From Adineta steineri (taxonomy: Eukaryota > Rotifera > Eurotatoria > Adinetida > Adinetidae), in contig CAJNOI010000001.1 in NCBI GenBank assembly GCA_905250115.1, positions 1 through 64,000 of the forward strand: 64,000 nt of DNA, given 5' to 3'. Made by a program: the position numbers and the translations under genes. Below are positions 50,660 to 62,854 of this stretch, one piece after another (within the stretch, counting starts at the first letter, position 1; every line of letters begins with the position of its first letter). The notes below the pieces were generated by a model. It saw nothing but the letters and a program-made list of their open reading frames with translations, had not been told where the DNA came from and ran no database searches.

Positions 50660-53570
50660 ATGCCGTTTATAACAGTGGAAAACAAAACTATGAAGAGTTC
50701 AACTCCAACCGATCTCTTCTCTCTCATCGAACAGCAAAAACCTGTGGTTGGCCGAACAAGTGAAGAACTAAGTAAATTATCCGCTGATGATTTAGCAAGT
50801 TGGGGAGTGGAACATGGTGCCGAAATGGAATACCGAGCAGAATTAGCTCATCGAATTTCAGTGACGTTTAACAACGCCGATACCATACTTATGTTCGACA
50901 ATATTACACCTGCTGGACTGGATGGATTGACAGGAGCGGATGTTAGTGATTTCGATCGATCTCTCCTATGTGCTCTGTGGTTTTCTACTGGCTTTCCTAA
51001 AGGAGGCAAAGTACTCGTTTATGCACCGCCGAATCCAGTCGAAATAAAAAGTTATTTGAAGTTGAAGAAACTTGTCGAACAACGTTTGAAAAAGCAAGTG
51101 CCTATTGAAATTCTATACGAAACAGAAAAGGGTAAGAAGAAAATCTTTTTTGGAGGACAAAACTACAAACATTTTTTCTTACATACATAGCGGATGAGTG
51201 TCATTGCAAATAATACGCTAGATTTATTTTAGTAGAGTAACTATAATTAAATTTGTTTACTGATCGATAAAAGTTAATACGATTTCACTTGGAAGTTAGT
51301 TGAAAATAAATTGAAAAAAAGCTCTGTTCAAATATATAAAAATCTAGCGTATGAAGATTTGACGACAGAATCTGTTCCGGAGAGATTCTACCTAAGTAAT
51401 CAAGAGGAAGTCTTGTAATGATAGAATAGATAAGATAATTTGGAGACGACTAGAATCTATATACTCCCCATCTTCTACGTACGGATATTTTATCTTCGAA
51501 AATAAATGTTAGATCAACAGTCATAAGAATGAAGAATATATTATTGTGACTAAATAGAATTCTGTTCGATCTGTACTACATCAGCTCGTTATACTAAGGT
51601 CAGAATAAATTCCTTTATTTGTTTAGTTTAAAAATATCAAGTCATTGTAATACTATTTAGCTTGAGCAACATATAATTCTGACTATTATTGTTTGCTTAG
51701 TTGTGAAAGTTATGAGTGCTTCTCAAACTACATCCAAATCCTAAGTCTTTCTGATATCTGCTAGAAACGTTTCCGAAGATATCGTATAATTTGATGTTTT
51801 TTGTAATATCGTCTCTCTTTCTATATATGTTTCTTTCCTGAATGCAGAAGACTATTTGTTCACAGCTGCTCTTATTCTGGAGCTGTTAGCGTAAAATTGA
51901 ACTCGCCTAACATGATGAAATTAATAATAGTTTGCTGTAACGCTGAAAAGCAAAATTTCTATTTTAATTTACTTTAGGCGAACTCTTGGACATTTTGGAA
52001 CTATTTGTTAAAGACGAAGCAGAGTACACAGCAGTGTGTGAACGATTTGCACAACGACCTTCAGATCAAATTATACCAAGCTTCCGCTTTCATCTTGACT
52101 TGATACAACGTCATTTGGATATAATTACACGTAACTCACAATGTACATTCGTCTATCCTTACCAAATGTTGAAAGAATACAAAGAAGAACTAAAACCGTA
52201 CTCAAACAAACTCATTCTACCTGATGTTCCCTCGGACGACAAAGCAAATCATCATTTCCTTCTAAAATCGCACAAGTTTTCTGAACTTCTCGTTACAGTT
52301 GGTATCGCTTCGGATGGGACTACAATCGATGACTACAAAACCTATGTTACTGCCAGTAAAACAGAACGCCGCAAGAAGACACCGGAAAATGTGAAAATAT
52401 TCGCACAGAGTATTGTTCGTGCTGTGGAGCATATACAAAACGATCTTCATCTAGACACTTTTGCCATATACGATGCTTCAGGTTGTGGTGGTGGAACCAA
52501 CATGAGTCCAGATTCTTATGCACTTCTCTACGATCGAACCAAATCAGAAAGTGAACGAGTGGAATTTTTAGAAAAGCATATCAACGATAGCTTGAAAGAA
52601 CCACTCTTGCCAACGTTTGGTGTTGTTGAGGAAATGGAAGCAGCAGAAAAATGGCCTGGTGTACCTGCGGACTATGGTGTTTGTGGATTTGCGTTAAATG
52701 GAAAGTTCTATCCCACTTCTGTCAATATCGAAAGAACGACTCATGGTCAATATGGTGGCATGGTTAGTCCTTTCCTTATACTAGACTAATATATGTTTTC
52801 AATCTTAACTCTTTTTTTCAACACATTAGGATTAATTATTAATTCTAACAAATAGATGTAGCTTCCTCAAATTGTCACAATCATTTTCAGTAGTTTCATT
52901 CACTTATCTTGAGTATTTTCTGATCTTTTCTACGTTTTGTCCGACATTTTTTGAGTTGAATTCGGAATATTATACTTACTAAAAATATGTTATTTCTTTT
53001 TAGTGGATGGCAGCGAAACCCGATGATATCGATGATACTCTTGAATTATGGCAACGAATATTTGATTCATTCGATCGTATGGTGAAAATAGAGGCAGAAC
53101 CATTGTCCTACAAGAATGGCACCTACTCAACGGATCTCTTCGTTACCTCCGACAATCAACTGAAATTACGTGATTGGAATTTACGTCGTGGTGGTCATTC
53201 TGCACCTGAATCTTTGATTATATTTGGTATGCCTAATTATGAAATGAAAATGACTTTTTATTTGAAAGATTTTGGCGAGCACAATTTTCATTTCAATGCA
53301 GTAGAACTCTTTCACCTTTATACACGTGTCGGCGAAATTCTAGTAAACGAACATTGCATGATTCTCATCAATACTGGACTGGGCTATTGTGGTAAACTCG
53401 ACAGCAAGGGAAATGATTTTCTCAAGTTTCATGTATTGGCTCATCCAAGTTCTTTCATCGACACTACTGCTAATGGTGATGAAGGAAAACCTATACCCGA
53501 ACGGGATCATCCTGCTAGAGTGACTGAATTAGTTCGTGCTGCCGTCGCCAAAGTTTTACTTAGCAATTGA
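50660..53570 (+). CDS. uncharacterised 607-aa protein, possible ATP-grasp-like enzyme
   Basis: Three exons (50660-51131, 51978-52762, 53004-53570) join in frame to 607 aa. Its base and codon use differ from all neighbours: GCC, CTC, GAC and CCG codons are frequent, so the exons are visibly richer in GC. Introns are long (846 and 241 nt) and AT-rich. I do not recognise the family with certainty. Segments recall ATP-grasp ligases: KSHKFSELLVTVGI, AIYDASGCGGG (Gly-rich loop), VVEEME, and DYGVCGFALNGKFYPTSVNI followed by WNLRRGGHS. The first exon has a pre-domain-like region with KVLVYAPP. There is no signal peptide or membrane segment. The composition could mean horizontal acquisition, common in bdelloids, or high expression. 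Function and substrate are unknown. Confidence 0.75.
51132..51977. other. long intron 1 of the unknown 607-aa gene
   Basis: This 846-nt AT-rich intron has donor G|GTAAGA and acceptor TTTACTTTAG. No nested gene or repeat was recognised. Confidence 0.5.
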
Positions 53571-53745
53571 TTGCGCCTACTACATAGAAAAAATTAGCTT
53601 TTTATTTTTCTTTTATGTAATATTGAATAAAAGTAGAAGAATATATTAACCAAGCGTGAAAGAATTGTCTTTAAATCTATTGTTTACAACATAATATGCT
53701 GATTTACAAATAATAACGAGAAAGAAATTCATACTTATGACTTCA
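53571..53745. other. 3' UTR and short spacer
   Basis: This holds the 3' UTR of the 607-aa gene, with an AATAAAAG hexamer near 53625, and ends next to an ankyrin-like fragment. Confidence 0.3.
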
Positions 53746-53872
53746 TTATCGGATAGCGATATCAATAGTTATCCATTCGGTATTTGCTAAATCATAATAG
53801 AGTATTTTTTGAATTGAGTTACTCAACTCTGCATCAGCACCATTATCAAACAACAATTTAATGTAATATTTA
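53746..53872 (-). pseudogene. orphan ankyrin-repeat-like fragment
   Basis: On the minus strand an open stretch reads YIKLLFDNGADAELSNS followed by about 20 further residues to a TAA at 53746-53748. KLLFDNGADAEL fits the second helix and turn of an ankyrin repeat. No further repeats, start codon or convincing upstream exon were found in the adjacent 1 kb. It is most likely the leftover 3' end of an ankyrin-repeat gene. A genuine last exon of an unseen gene is the alternative. Confidence 0.35.
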
Positions 53873-54741
53873 TATCAAATTTGAAAATAAAAGTTTTTTG
53901 TGCTAGCTATGAAGATTATATATAATGAGAAATGGAAAGCAAAACAACATTCTTGCCATTATTAAAATAAAATTTTTAACTAATTCAATAAACAAATTCA
54001 TTACAATATTTAAATAATTAGTTTTTTCTTTTCATCATTTTCATTGGTTGTATTTGAGAAAAAATGAAGGTATCTTGATTTTCACATTGGTTTCTAAAAA
54101 AAATCGTAACTAATCTTTAATTTCTCTTTATGTTTCCTATAAAAAAAGTTAATTTGCAAAAAACAACGATTTATAATCATGAAAATATCATCATAGTAAC
54201 AATTTCTGAATGAATACTTTTATTAATAGAATATGAATATATACAAAACTTTGTCAGACACTAGTATATTGTATTCTAATATCTATAGCATACACTGAGG
54301 AAACGTGTTTTAATCATAAAAAATGCGAATAAAATAATGTACTGTAGAATATGTTTATTTTTTGTGAATATGTCGATTACAATTTAATATTGCGCTTGTT
54401 AATTTTCTTTTCTTGAAATACTTCGCATGCTGATATTCATGATGTAATAAAAAATATTCCATATGTCATTATGATATTTATATTCATTAAATTAATTACA
54501 ATATTGAATGACTTCTTGAAATGTTGAATTGAAGTTTTTCAAGTGTTCTGTATTCGTAAACGAGACTAATAATCAATATAAATTTAATGTCACGCCAACC
54601 TTCATTTGCTGCAGTATCTTTATAATAAATATGTTTGAATAAAGAAAAATAAGTTATGTGTGGTATGGTAATCGATAAAATATAGTTAGTATAGGTCATA
54701 AATAAGAAATGTTTTGAATATATATTGTCCAATAAAAATCC
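53873..54741. other. AT-rich intergenic stretch
   Basis: Very AT-rich DNA lies between the ankyrin-like fragment and the stop codon of the first GPCR gene. Nothing further was recognised. Confidence 0.3.
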
Positions 54742-55821
54742 TCAAGATACTGATTCTAGTATCGATACAGGTTCTTGACCCATCTCCGGTACAACTTGAT
54801 TTGTCGCTGGAAGTGTTAAGCTAAAACGATATAAGTTTGTCAAGTAATACCAGCATTTCTTCGTAAAAAAATATTTCACTTGATGACGAAAACGTGATGA
54901 TATAAATAAAAACACAAAAAAATTGATCTACAAAATTAAAATTATATAAAACATTTTCTAAATCGATAAAGTATTATGACTTACTGAATAATTAAAATAT
55001 AATAATGAATATGCAATTACTGATATCGTAACAAGAACGGCCCATGATACGTTATCATCATCGGCATATACTGTATTAAGTCGCCACAGACTACAAGCAA
55101 GAAATGGCGTAGCAAATATACAAAGACTCAAAACTCTCGCCAGGGCAAGTGCTGTCATTTGACGATCAAGTCGACGACGTACTACTGGTAATTGTCTTCG
55201 AATAATTCGACGAACATTCCGATAAGCTAATAAACTAAATACACTGCTAATAAGTATTGGAAGTGCACCACTTAAAACTGGATAATAGAAATATGTAAAG
55301 TAGATTATTAAAACAGGATGATAAATAGTGCATCCTGATCTACCATTTTCAGCATAAATAAGAAAGATTAATCCATGGATTAACGCTAGAACTAAATTGA
55401 CATATGTAAGACGATGAGCTAATTTGATTGTACTCGTTTGTCGCCAGTTTAGACGATGATTTGTAAATAGATAATGATCGAAAGCAAGAAAACTTATTGT
55501 ACATAGGGAATATAAACCACAACCATAAGCAAACATCATTTGTATTTTACACCAAACATTTGACTGTCCCGTTAGACTTGTATGCAAAAAATCACTAATA
55601 ATAGTCGTTGGTAAAAGTGCAAGAAGAAAACCAATATCAGTCATAGCCTCAAGTTTTAAATAGTAAGCACATTGATTAGATCGAAACATACGTAGATTGT
55701 TAAAAATTATAATAATTAAAAGATTACTAATCAATCCGATGACCAATATAAAAATACTTGAATAAAGTTCATATTTGTTTGCTATATCGTAGATGCGTTG
55801 TGCTACTTCTAACGATGACAT
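54742..55821 (-). CDS. orphan class-A GPCR (rotifer peptide-receptor-like), copy A
   Basis: Two exons (54985-55821, 54742-54927) encode 340 aa with seven hydrophobic segments. TM1 has GLISNLLIIIIFNNLR, TM3 follows WCKIQ, and the conserved extracellular Cys pair would be the Cys before TM3 and the Cys in GCTIYHP. The DRY motif is replaced by DHY (LAFDHYLF). TM7 runs into NFFVFLFISSRFRHQVK, a typical receptor C-terminal helix. The third loop is basic (RRIIRRQLPVVRRRLDRQ). The style resembles the expanded FMRFamide/peptide-receptor-like GPCRs of bdelloids. The ligand is unknown. The splice point after TM7 Ser is shared exactly with copy B. Confidence 0.82.
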
Positions 55822-56655
55822 ATCTTATTCACAAGAGATCGCAGATATTCTTTCTTGTAAAATGACGACTACTGTTGTTCTCTGAGAAATACCAACTAGT
55901 AATTTAATTTATAATCTTTATATTTTATTGTTGACAAGCAGAATAATCGAAGCATCGCTAGAAAATAATTTGATTCGACAAATACGTCATTCTCTTCTTA
56001 TTTATATCATCTTGTTAGTTTTTAAAATATTATTCTATTTATTTAACGAAACATGCTTTTTTTCCTTCGGAGTACATCTATATTATTAAAACAAAAGCAG
56101 ATATTCTAATTAAAAAGATTCTGATTAATTAAATTTTCTAGTTAATTGATTCATTAAACAAATATTTTTACCTGTATATCGACCGCTCATATTCATGCAT
56201 TAAATGAATATTATGCTCTGCGAATGTCAAGCGCATCAGCTATGCATGACTGTAAAATGTTCTTAAATAAATCAGACAGATATCTGTAAATAAAACTCTT
56301 GAGCAGAGAAAACTCAATGAGGGCTTTTTAATCATGCTAACTGTTTGTCTATATTAATCATAACAATTTATATTTAATTTCCGTATATTTTATCTTACAA
56401 TTTAAAGACATAAGATTATAAACAAAAAAATAGAATTAAAATGTTCTGGCAGACATCGTTTTCAATGCTTGAATAGATACTTGATATGCCATGTGATAAG
56501 AACTTGGACTTAATTGAAAAATAAATTCAATGAAAGTTAGTATTCAGCTCACTAATATTAGTTGGTTTCTATTGAATGTTATAAATAATTTATTAAAATA
56601 AGATAGACATTACAGTTCGATGTTCTGAAATATTATTGAGTATTAGATATAGAAA
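55822..56655. other. spacer between tandem GPCR genes
   Basis: This 834-bp AT-rich spacer holds the copy A promoter and the copy B 3' UTR. Nothing else was recognised. Confidence 0.4.
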
Positions 56656-57713
56656 TTATAAAGATTCAACATTAGATATAATCAAATGAGGTATTATTGG
56701 AGCAACTTGATTTCTATTTGAATGTTTTTTATGGATGAAATGCAAATATTTTTTGATAATAAAGCGTTTAACTTGACGACGAAAACGTGTTGATATAATT
56801 AAGAACAAATAAAAGTTAATCTAAAGAGAAGAAATATATAATAAATTATAAAAACAAAGATAGCTTTTTATCTTACCGAAAAGTTAATGTATAACATTGA
56901 ATTTGTAATACTATTTATTAAATTAGTCACTGCCAATACTACTTGATTTGTTTCTGCTGTTCGAAAAGTCACTCGATATAGATTATAAAAAATATAAGGT
57001 AAACCAAGCGAAATAAGACAAACTACACGTGCTAGTACCATAGCGGTAAGTTGTTGATCTAATCGACGACGATCTATAGGTATTTGTCGTCGTACAATTC
57101 GACGAACGTTACGATAGCTGAATAAACTGAATACTATAGTGATAACCAGTGGTAAAGAACTGCTTAATATTGGATAATAGAAATATTTATAATAAGAATT
57201 CATTGCTGCAGAGAATATATTACAACCAGATGTTGGACGAAGTTCAGTAAGTATGAAAAAAGGAATGCTATGAAGAATAACAAAACAAATCATGAAAAAA
57301 ATAAAACGATGAGTAAATTTTAATGAAATAATTTGTCGCCAATAAGGTCGAGGATTTGTACACATGTATTGATCAAAAGTAAGAAAACAGATTGTAAAAA
57401 GTGAGCAGAGACCAAATATTTGTTGAATTGGCCCCTGCAGCTTGCACCAAACAACTGAAACATTTGTTGGGTCCCGGCCTTCTATACGAGTATCAAAATA
57501 TGGTAAAAAAATCGAAAGAAGTAATCCAATATTTGAAATCGATTCTACTATAAAAATGAACGTACACTGATTACCACGAAAGGATCTTAATGTCATAAAA
57601 ACAAAAATTTCGCATAGATTACCAATACATCCAAGAGGCAAAAGAATAGTACTACTATAAAATAAATATTGTTGTTGTATATTGTTAATTATTGATACCG
57701 AACGCGATGCCAT
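56656..57713 (-). CDS. orphan class-A GPCR (rotifer peptide-receptor-like), copy B
   Basis: This is a paralogue of the gene at 54742-55821. Exons are 56877-57713 and 56656-56820, giving 333 aa. The first exon is exactly 837 nt in both genes and the intron position is identical. TM3 ends LTFDQYMC, so DRY is DQY here. The third loop motif RNVRRIVRRQIPIDRRRLDQQ and the final INFYLFLIISTRFRRQVK parallel copy A. Overall identity between the copies is moderate by eye, so the duplication is not recent. It is expected at the plasma membrane; coupling and ligand are unknown. Confidence 0.82.
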
Positions 57714-60700
57714 ATATTGTTTTTAGTAGTTTCTGTATATATATGTTATATCTACAACTCACAATAATATATGTGTCAATCCAAATATAATTTTACAATA
57801 CCATTAGATGAAACATAAAAATAATGAAGCAGATTTTAATTCAGTCTAGCGTTAACGCTCGACAAGATAAGAACATTCATGATTTTCAATAGTTAAAATA
57901 ATATCATAGAAAAAACAATGTCGGTAAATACTGATAGTATGAATTTTTAATAAGGTTACATTCATCTAAGTAGATGATAATTATCTATTCTCAGTTGTCA
58001 TTCAAAGTGTCGATATTTCAATTAAAAAGATTGGATTTGATAACAAGTACTACTTACCTAATTTTCAGAACGATAATAACGCACAAAAAGAACAAAATGC
58101 GTAGAATTAATTTTACTTTTAGAGAAATCAGAAATCTTCCAGAAAGTAATGCGCTGTTTTTTTACGCATTACAATTTTAATGAATAGCACAAGAGACATC
58201 ATTGAAATAGGAAAATACCTTGACAGTTTTTTTTACTTTTGTATAATAAAAAAATACAAAGAAAAAGATGATTCTTTTTGTTCTAATTATGACTGACATC
58301 AAAGAAAAAAAACTTCAAAAAGTACGCGTTATATAATAACGTCTGGATTTTAACCGATTATTCAATAGTATTATGAAAATAACTTAATAGATCCATTATG
58401 ATACACTATAATTTGTATATTTTATTTTATTAAAATTATATATTATTTCTTTTCCTGACACAGATAACATATAAGCAAACTGGCAGGATTTATTCATTCA
58501 TGAATTATCTCATAACATATAGAAATAAAGTCCAAGATATTTTTGAATTTTCTTTCTTGTCAGTTCCATAGTTGTCACAGGAAAAAATAAAATCTAAAGC
58601 AGGTTAAAATAACTTTAAATTACTCTAGATTCTAATTTCTCTTGTAACATAGTAAATGAATTAACAGAATTACAGTAAAATATTATTGATACTAAATGCT
58701 GATCGTAATATTACACTTACAAATTTTGTATTGTATGATAATTTATAAAAAGAAAAATTTCAAACGTCTATGTAATATACCATCATAACTGTTAAAGTAG
58801 ATGCTGTCATCTCTTTCCGTAAAATATTTTTTTATTTACTCGAATAAGTCATTAGGTTTGTTCATAATTGTCTCATACGATTGGTATTTTTAAAAAGTCA
58901 TTAAACAGTCTATTCAACAACAAAGAATGAATAAAAATTAAGTCTGAAGATGTTATTTTCACATTATATAAATACTTTTATTCTAAGAATATTTAATAAA
59001 AGAGTCTATATAGATGCGATATCTAAGTAAGTAGTTTTATAAATTATTACTGAAAAATTCGTCTAATTAAACATAATACAGATGCAACGATTTTATAATC
59101 GATTGTGTGATATTTATGATTATTTGGATATTTATTCAGAGTACTAATATAAAATGTGATAGTATTCTTAAAAATACACAAAAAAAAATGTTTATCTATT
59201 GGTATATTGAAAAGGAACATAGACAAAGGTAGCTCTAGAATATTTTTAGAGAATTCTAATGGTTTTTATCATCTCTTAATTAAGAAATTTGACTCAAAAA
59301 ATGTAGTTTCTTACCCTTGTTACTTAATGTATTTAAATATTCTTACGTGCGATATAAACTATAATACTATGTTTATAATAAGTGATAATCAATCAAGAAG
59401 CAATATACAGTTATTTTTCTATACTTTTTTTCTCAACGATTTGAAAACAATAGAAATATGCGATTTTCAATGAGAATATGTATCAACAATTTTATATTTA
59501 GAAGACAATCGTAACAACAGAAGATTTAGTTTTTCCTAAAAATTGTGGTACTGGTCGCTATTTACTATATCAATGTCATATTGAGCATTCTCATAGGTTA
59601 GTATCGTGATTGACTCTGTACGAACATTACTGAATAAAGAGTTAATAATAAATATAAAAATAACAGATGTATGACTAATCGACCTAAAAAGCATGACTAT
59701 TTCGGAAGATTCTTTATCATTGGTTAAAATTAAAAATTTTGACACTATTGAACCAATTGTAAATTGTATCATAAAACTGACGGATTTTTGCAACTATATA
59801 TTTTTCTTATTTAAAAATGTTGTTTTATGTCACATACATTGGATTTCTGTATAAAAAATAACTTCCAAAATTCTTCATGCAATAAAATCATTCGATAAAT
59901 CTCGTCATCAGTTCTTGAGTATAAACGAGAATATAATAATAAAGCATTTTGAGAAACACAAATATGATTTTACATATCTGTACAAAATTAGTTTGAATTC
60001 GAGTATTTTATTCATGTAAAAACATCTTTTACCTGCTGGAAATGTCAGCAAGATAATTGTAGATTATTCTTATTATCATTGATTTTTATAAATGAATTTC
60101 AAAAAATAAACAATTAACTTTTATTAATATATTTTCGTATTGAACTGATAACTACCTATTATCTGATGAATGTCAATGATTCTGATAAAATGATCTGTAT
60201 ATCCAAAACAAATATTGCAGACAAATACACCTGATGTGTTTGATAACGTCAGACGAGAAGCAAAAAAGAAAAGATATGAATAAATATTCACAGAAATGAA
60301 TGATCTGTCTTTCTTCATCTTAAGATTATTAATTCTAATTGTCTATATCTTACATAACAAATAATTCTGTGAAACAATTCTTTATTTTCTAATTTATCTT
60401 ATTAAACGGTAGTTTTTTATTTTATTAGTTTTAAGAGTAATGAAGAAAAAGACATTGCTCTTCATCATCAACTTGTCATGCTTTAGCACTTGATAAATAT
60501 ATATCAATATAACATTTATCAGCCATAACCAACTTTATACTATCCTCTTTCGACACGCAAATAATATACACTTGAACAATGCATAACCATCACCTTTAGA
60601 AGAGAAAAAAAAGTTAATATACATGACAAGGAACAAAATACGTTTGTCCTTCAATTAAATTCATCATTGTTCTTTATCACTAAGTTGAGAGATCTTTTTT

Positions 60701-60893
60701 TTCCTCTTCTCTCTTTTACTGTCTTTTGATCATGAATTGTCGTGTTAGTGTTAGTTATAGTGGTGGACAGCTTGCGTTTGACATATTTTAATATCCGTCA
60801 ATTAATAAGCGATGATGGGAGAGCAAATATATACACAAACACAATTCTCGTTTAGTTCAACGACAGATAATCGTGTTCAATTGGATTTTATTA
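57714..60893. other. 3.2-kb gene-free region upstream of MNX1-like gene
   Basis: No coding exon, tRNA or repeat family could be supported across this region, the longest non-coding stretch in the window. Short open frames (for example 59156-59473 +, 59536-59793 -) lack splice context and conservation by eye. Its position next to a developmental homeobox gene makes it a candidate for distal regulatory DNA. Confidence 0.4.
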
Positions 60894-60950
60894 GAGCAAG
60901 AGAGAGAGAGAACGAGGTGTTATCTCTCTCTCTGTTTCTCTTACACTGCT
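60894..60950. repeat. inverted GA/CT tracts in homeobox 5' region
   Basis: A (GA)n run at about 60897-60911 is followed by a (CT)n run at about 60924-60940, separated by a 12-nt spacer. The two can pair as a hairpin. GAGA tracts can also bind GAGA-type factors. A second, longer (CT)n run lies at about 61072-61095. Confidence 0.5.
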
Positions 60951-61020
60951 TACTCTGTCTTTTTCTAGCTTGCGTCAATTGTTGACTAAAGAACGCAGAG
61001 AACAACTGCAAAAAAATAAA

Positions 61021-61158
61021 ATGATGATGATGATAATTTTGATTGATCGATCACGAGTCTCCTTTTTCTCCCTCTCCCTCTCTCTCTCTCTCTCGTTTTC
61101 TCTCTATATTTCTCAACAGTCAGTTATAGTAGAATCATTTATGTTTTTGGGCGGATAA
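61021..61158 (+). other. upstream ORF before MNX1-like start
   Basis: A 45-codon frame starts at an ATGATGATGATG cluster (61021) and stops at TAA 61156-61158, nine bases before the homeobox ATG at 61168. If it is in the mRNA, it would favour reinitiation control. It is low-complexity (Ser/Leu from the CT tract), so a coding role is unlikely. Its presence in the transcript is not shown. Confidence 0.35.
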
Positions 61159-61167
61159 GTGAAAATC

Positions 61168-62328
61168 ATGACAACATTCTCTATAGCTTCGATTCTCGGT
61201 GATCAAAATAATAAACATGAAGAAGAATCTAATTCCATCGAAGACCAACATCAATTTATTTTAAATAATAGTGTACAACATCTATACAATGTATTCTGTA
61301 AAAATGCTGCAATTGCTGCTCGTTTAAATGAACAACATCATCATAATAAAACGAATTTAATGAGATCTTTTCCTCTTGAAACCCCTCCACCTTCTTCAAA
61401 TGATTTCTATTCATTACATAAACTGAATTCAACATCTTATCAAAGTAATTATGATTTACTAAAAAAATTTATTTTTAAATAATATATATCAGAGATTAGA
61501 AAAAAAATCTTTCTACGAAAATAATGATTATTGATTATTAATATTGAATGAGTTTTTTTTCTCCTCTTCTTGTTGTCTCTTACTCACTTAAACATCGAGT
61601 TCATTAATTGCTTATTGATTATGGTAAGACGCGATTTTTCACACATTCCTCTTTTCTCATTTAGTAGTGTTGTTGATGATGATCAGACGAAGAGACAGAG
61701 AGAGAGGAAGAGAAAGAGAGGAAGTTTGTATAATTGTTGACACACATGATCAAAAGTCAATTGAGCGCCCAAGATATATTTGTTCAACTTATTACTATGA
61801 TCGAGAAATTGATGTGATGATCATATGCATCTTAGATGATGATTATAGCAGGAAATAACACCGTTATTAATAAAAAAAATCCGAATATATATTTTTTCCC
61901 ATCTAGATTCAGCTATATCTTATTATGGAAAATCTCGTCGTCCACGTACGGCATTTACATCACAACAATTACTTGAACTTGAAAAACAATTTCGAGAAAA
62001 TAAATATTTATCAAAACCTAAAGTAAAAAAATTCTTTATTAATTTTCTTTGATATATTATTATTATTTTTATAGCGTTTTGAAGTGGCTACATCACTGAT
62101 GTTAAGTGAAACACAAATTAAAATATGGTAAAAAAAATAGTTTTTATTGTTTATTTATATGCAAAAATTAATATTAGGTTTCAAAATCGTCGAATGAAAT
62201 GGAAACGTAACAAAAAAATGCCATTAGCTACATCCGAAGACTCATCAACATCAATGATTGTTAAAGGAGATGATCCATCAGATACGGCAGATTCACCATC
62301 ATCATTAGTTACTATGAGTCCAACTTAA
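61168..62328 (+). CDS. MNX1: MNX1/Hb9-like homeobox transcription factor
   Basis: This nuclear DNA-binding protein specifies motor neurons in other animals. Four exons (61168-61444, 61907-62022, 62075-62127, 62178-62328) give 198 aa, short for the family. The homeodomain (about 102-161) reads [19 protein letters not shown], then [20 protein letters not shown] and [14 protein letters not shown], nearly identical to MNX1. An N-terminal FSIASILGD (residues 4-12) fits the eh1 Groucho-binding motif. Intron 1 uses donor CAAA|GTAATT; reading through would stop soon after. Two introns of 52 and 50 nt interrupt the homeodomain, one directly after the Trp of IKIW. The C-terminal tail is Ser/Asp-rich. 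Confidence 0.92.
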
Positions 62329-62854
62329 ACTGTATTTTTATGTTTTTTTCCTTTCTATAAATCGATGTCTTTGTTTTGTTGCAAAATAAAATGTTAATTG
62401 AATGGTATGCTTCTTTAATTAGAAAATAAATTTTAATAATTAATAAATATATTGAAACACGAAAAAAAGTTTAAACCTTCAATACTTAGAATATGAGAGA
62501 AAAGTAAAAGATTTGAAATTTTCGGCACTTAAATATGTGTTATACTATTATTTTCGATCAAAAAAACGATAAAACCTCGTTTCATGTAAATGCAAGAGCT
62601 TTATAAATCTTGATGTTATTATGAAAAGCTACACTTCAGATATTGTGATAAACGAAATATATTTGATATAAAACTGTCATTTTCTCGACAAAGTTATATT
62701 GTTAAACAACATTATCTACTCAATAGGTTAGAAAAAAACTGAATCAATTTGTATTTTGAAATGTATCATATAATAAAGTTTTAATATTTAAATAATAAGC
62801 TGAAGAGTTCATGATGAGCAAGAGGTTGTTATAATAATTCCATTTTGAGATTTT
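62329..62854. other. convergent spacer MNX1-like / TMED
   Basis: This AT-rich 526-bp spacer lies between two stop codons. An AATAAAATG polyadenylation-like signal is near 62384 for the homeobox gene. Nothing else was recognised. Confidence 0.4.

Noticed and set aside
59156-59473. 105-aa plus-strand open frame in the gene-free region
   Set aside because: Composition is like the surrounding AT-rich DNA. It has no recognisable domain, and no acceptor or poly(A) context was found.
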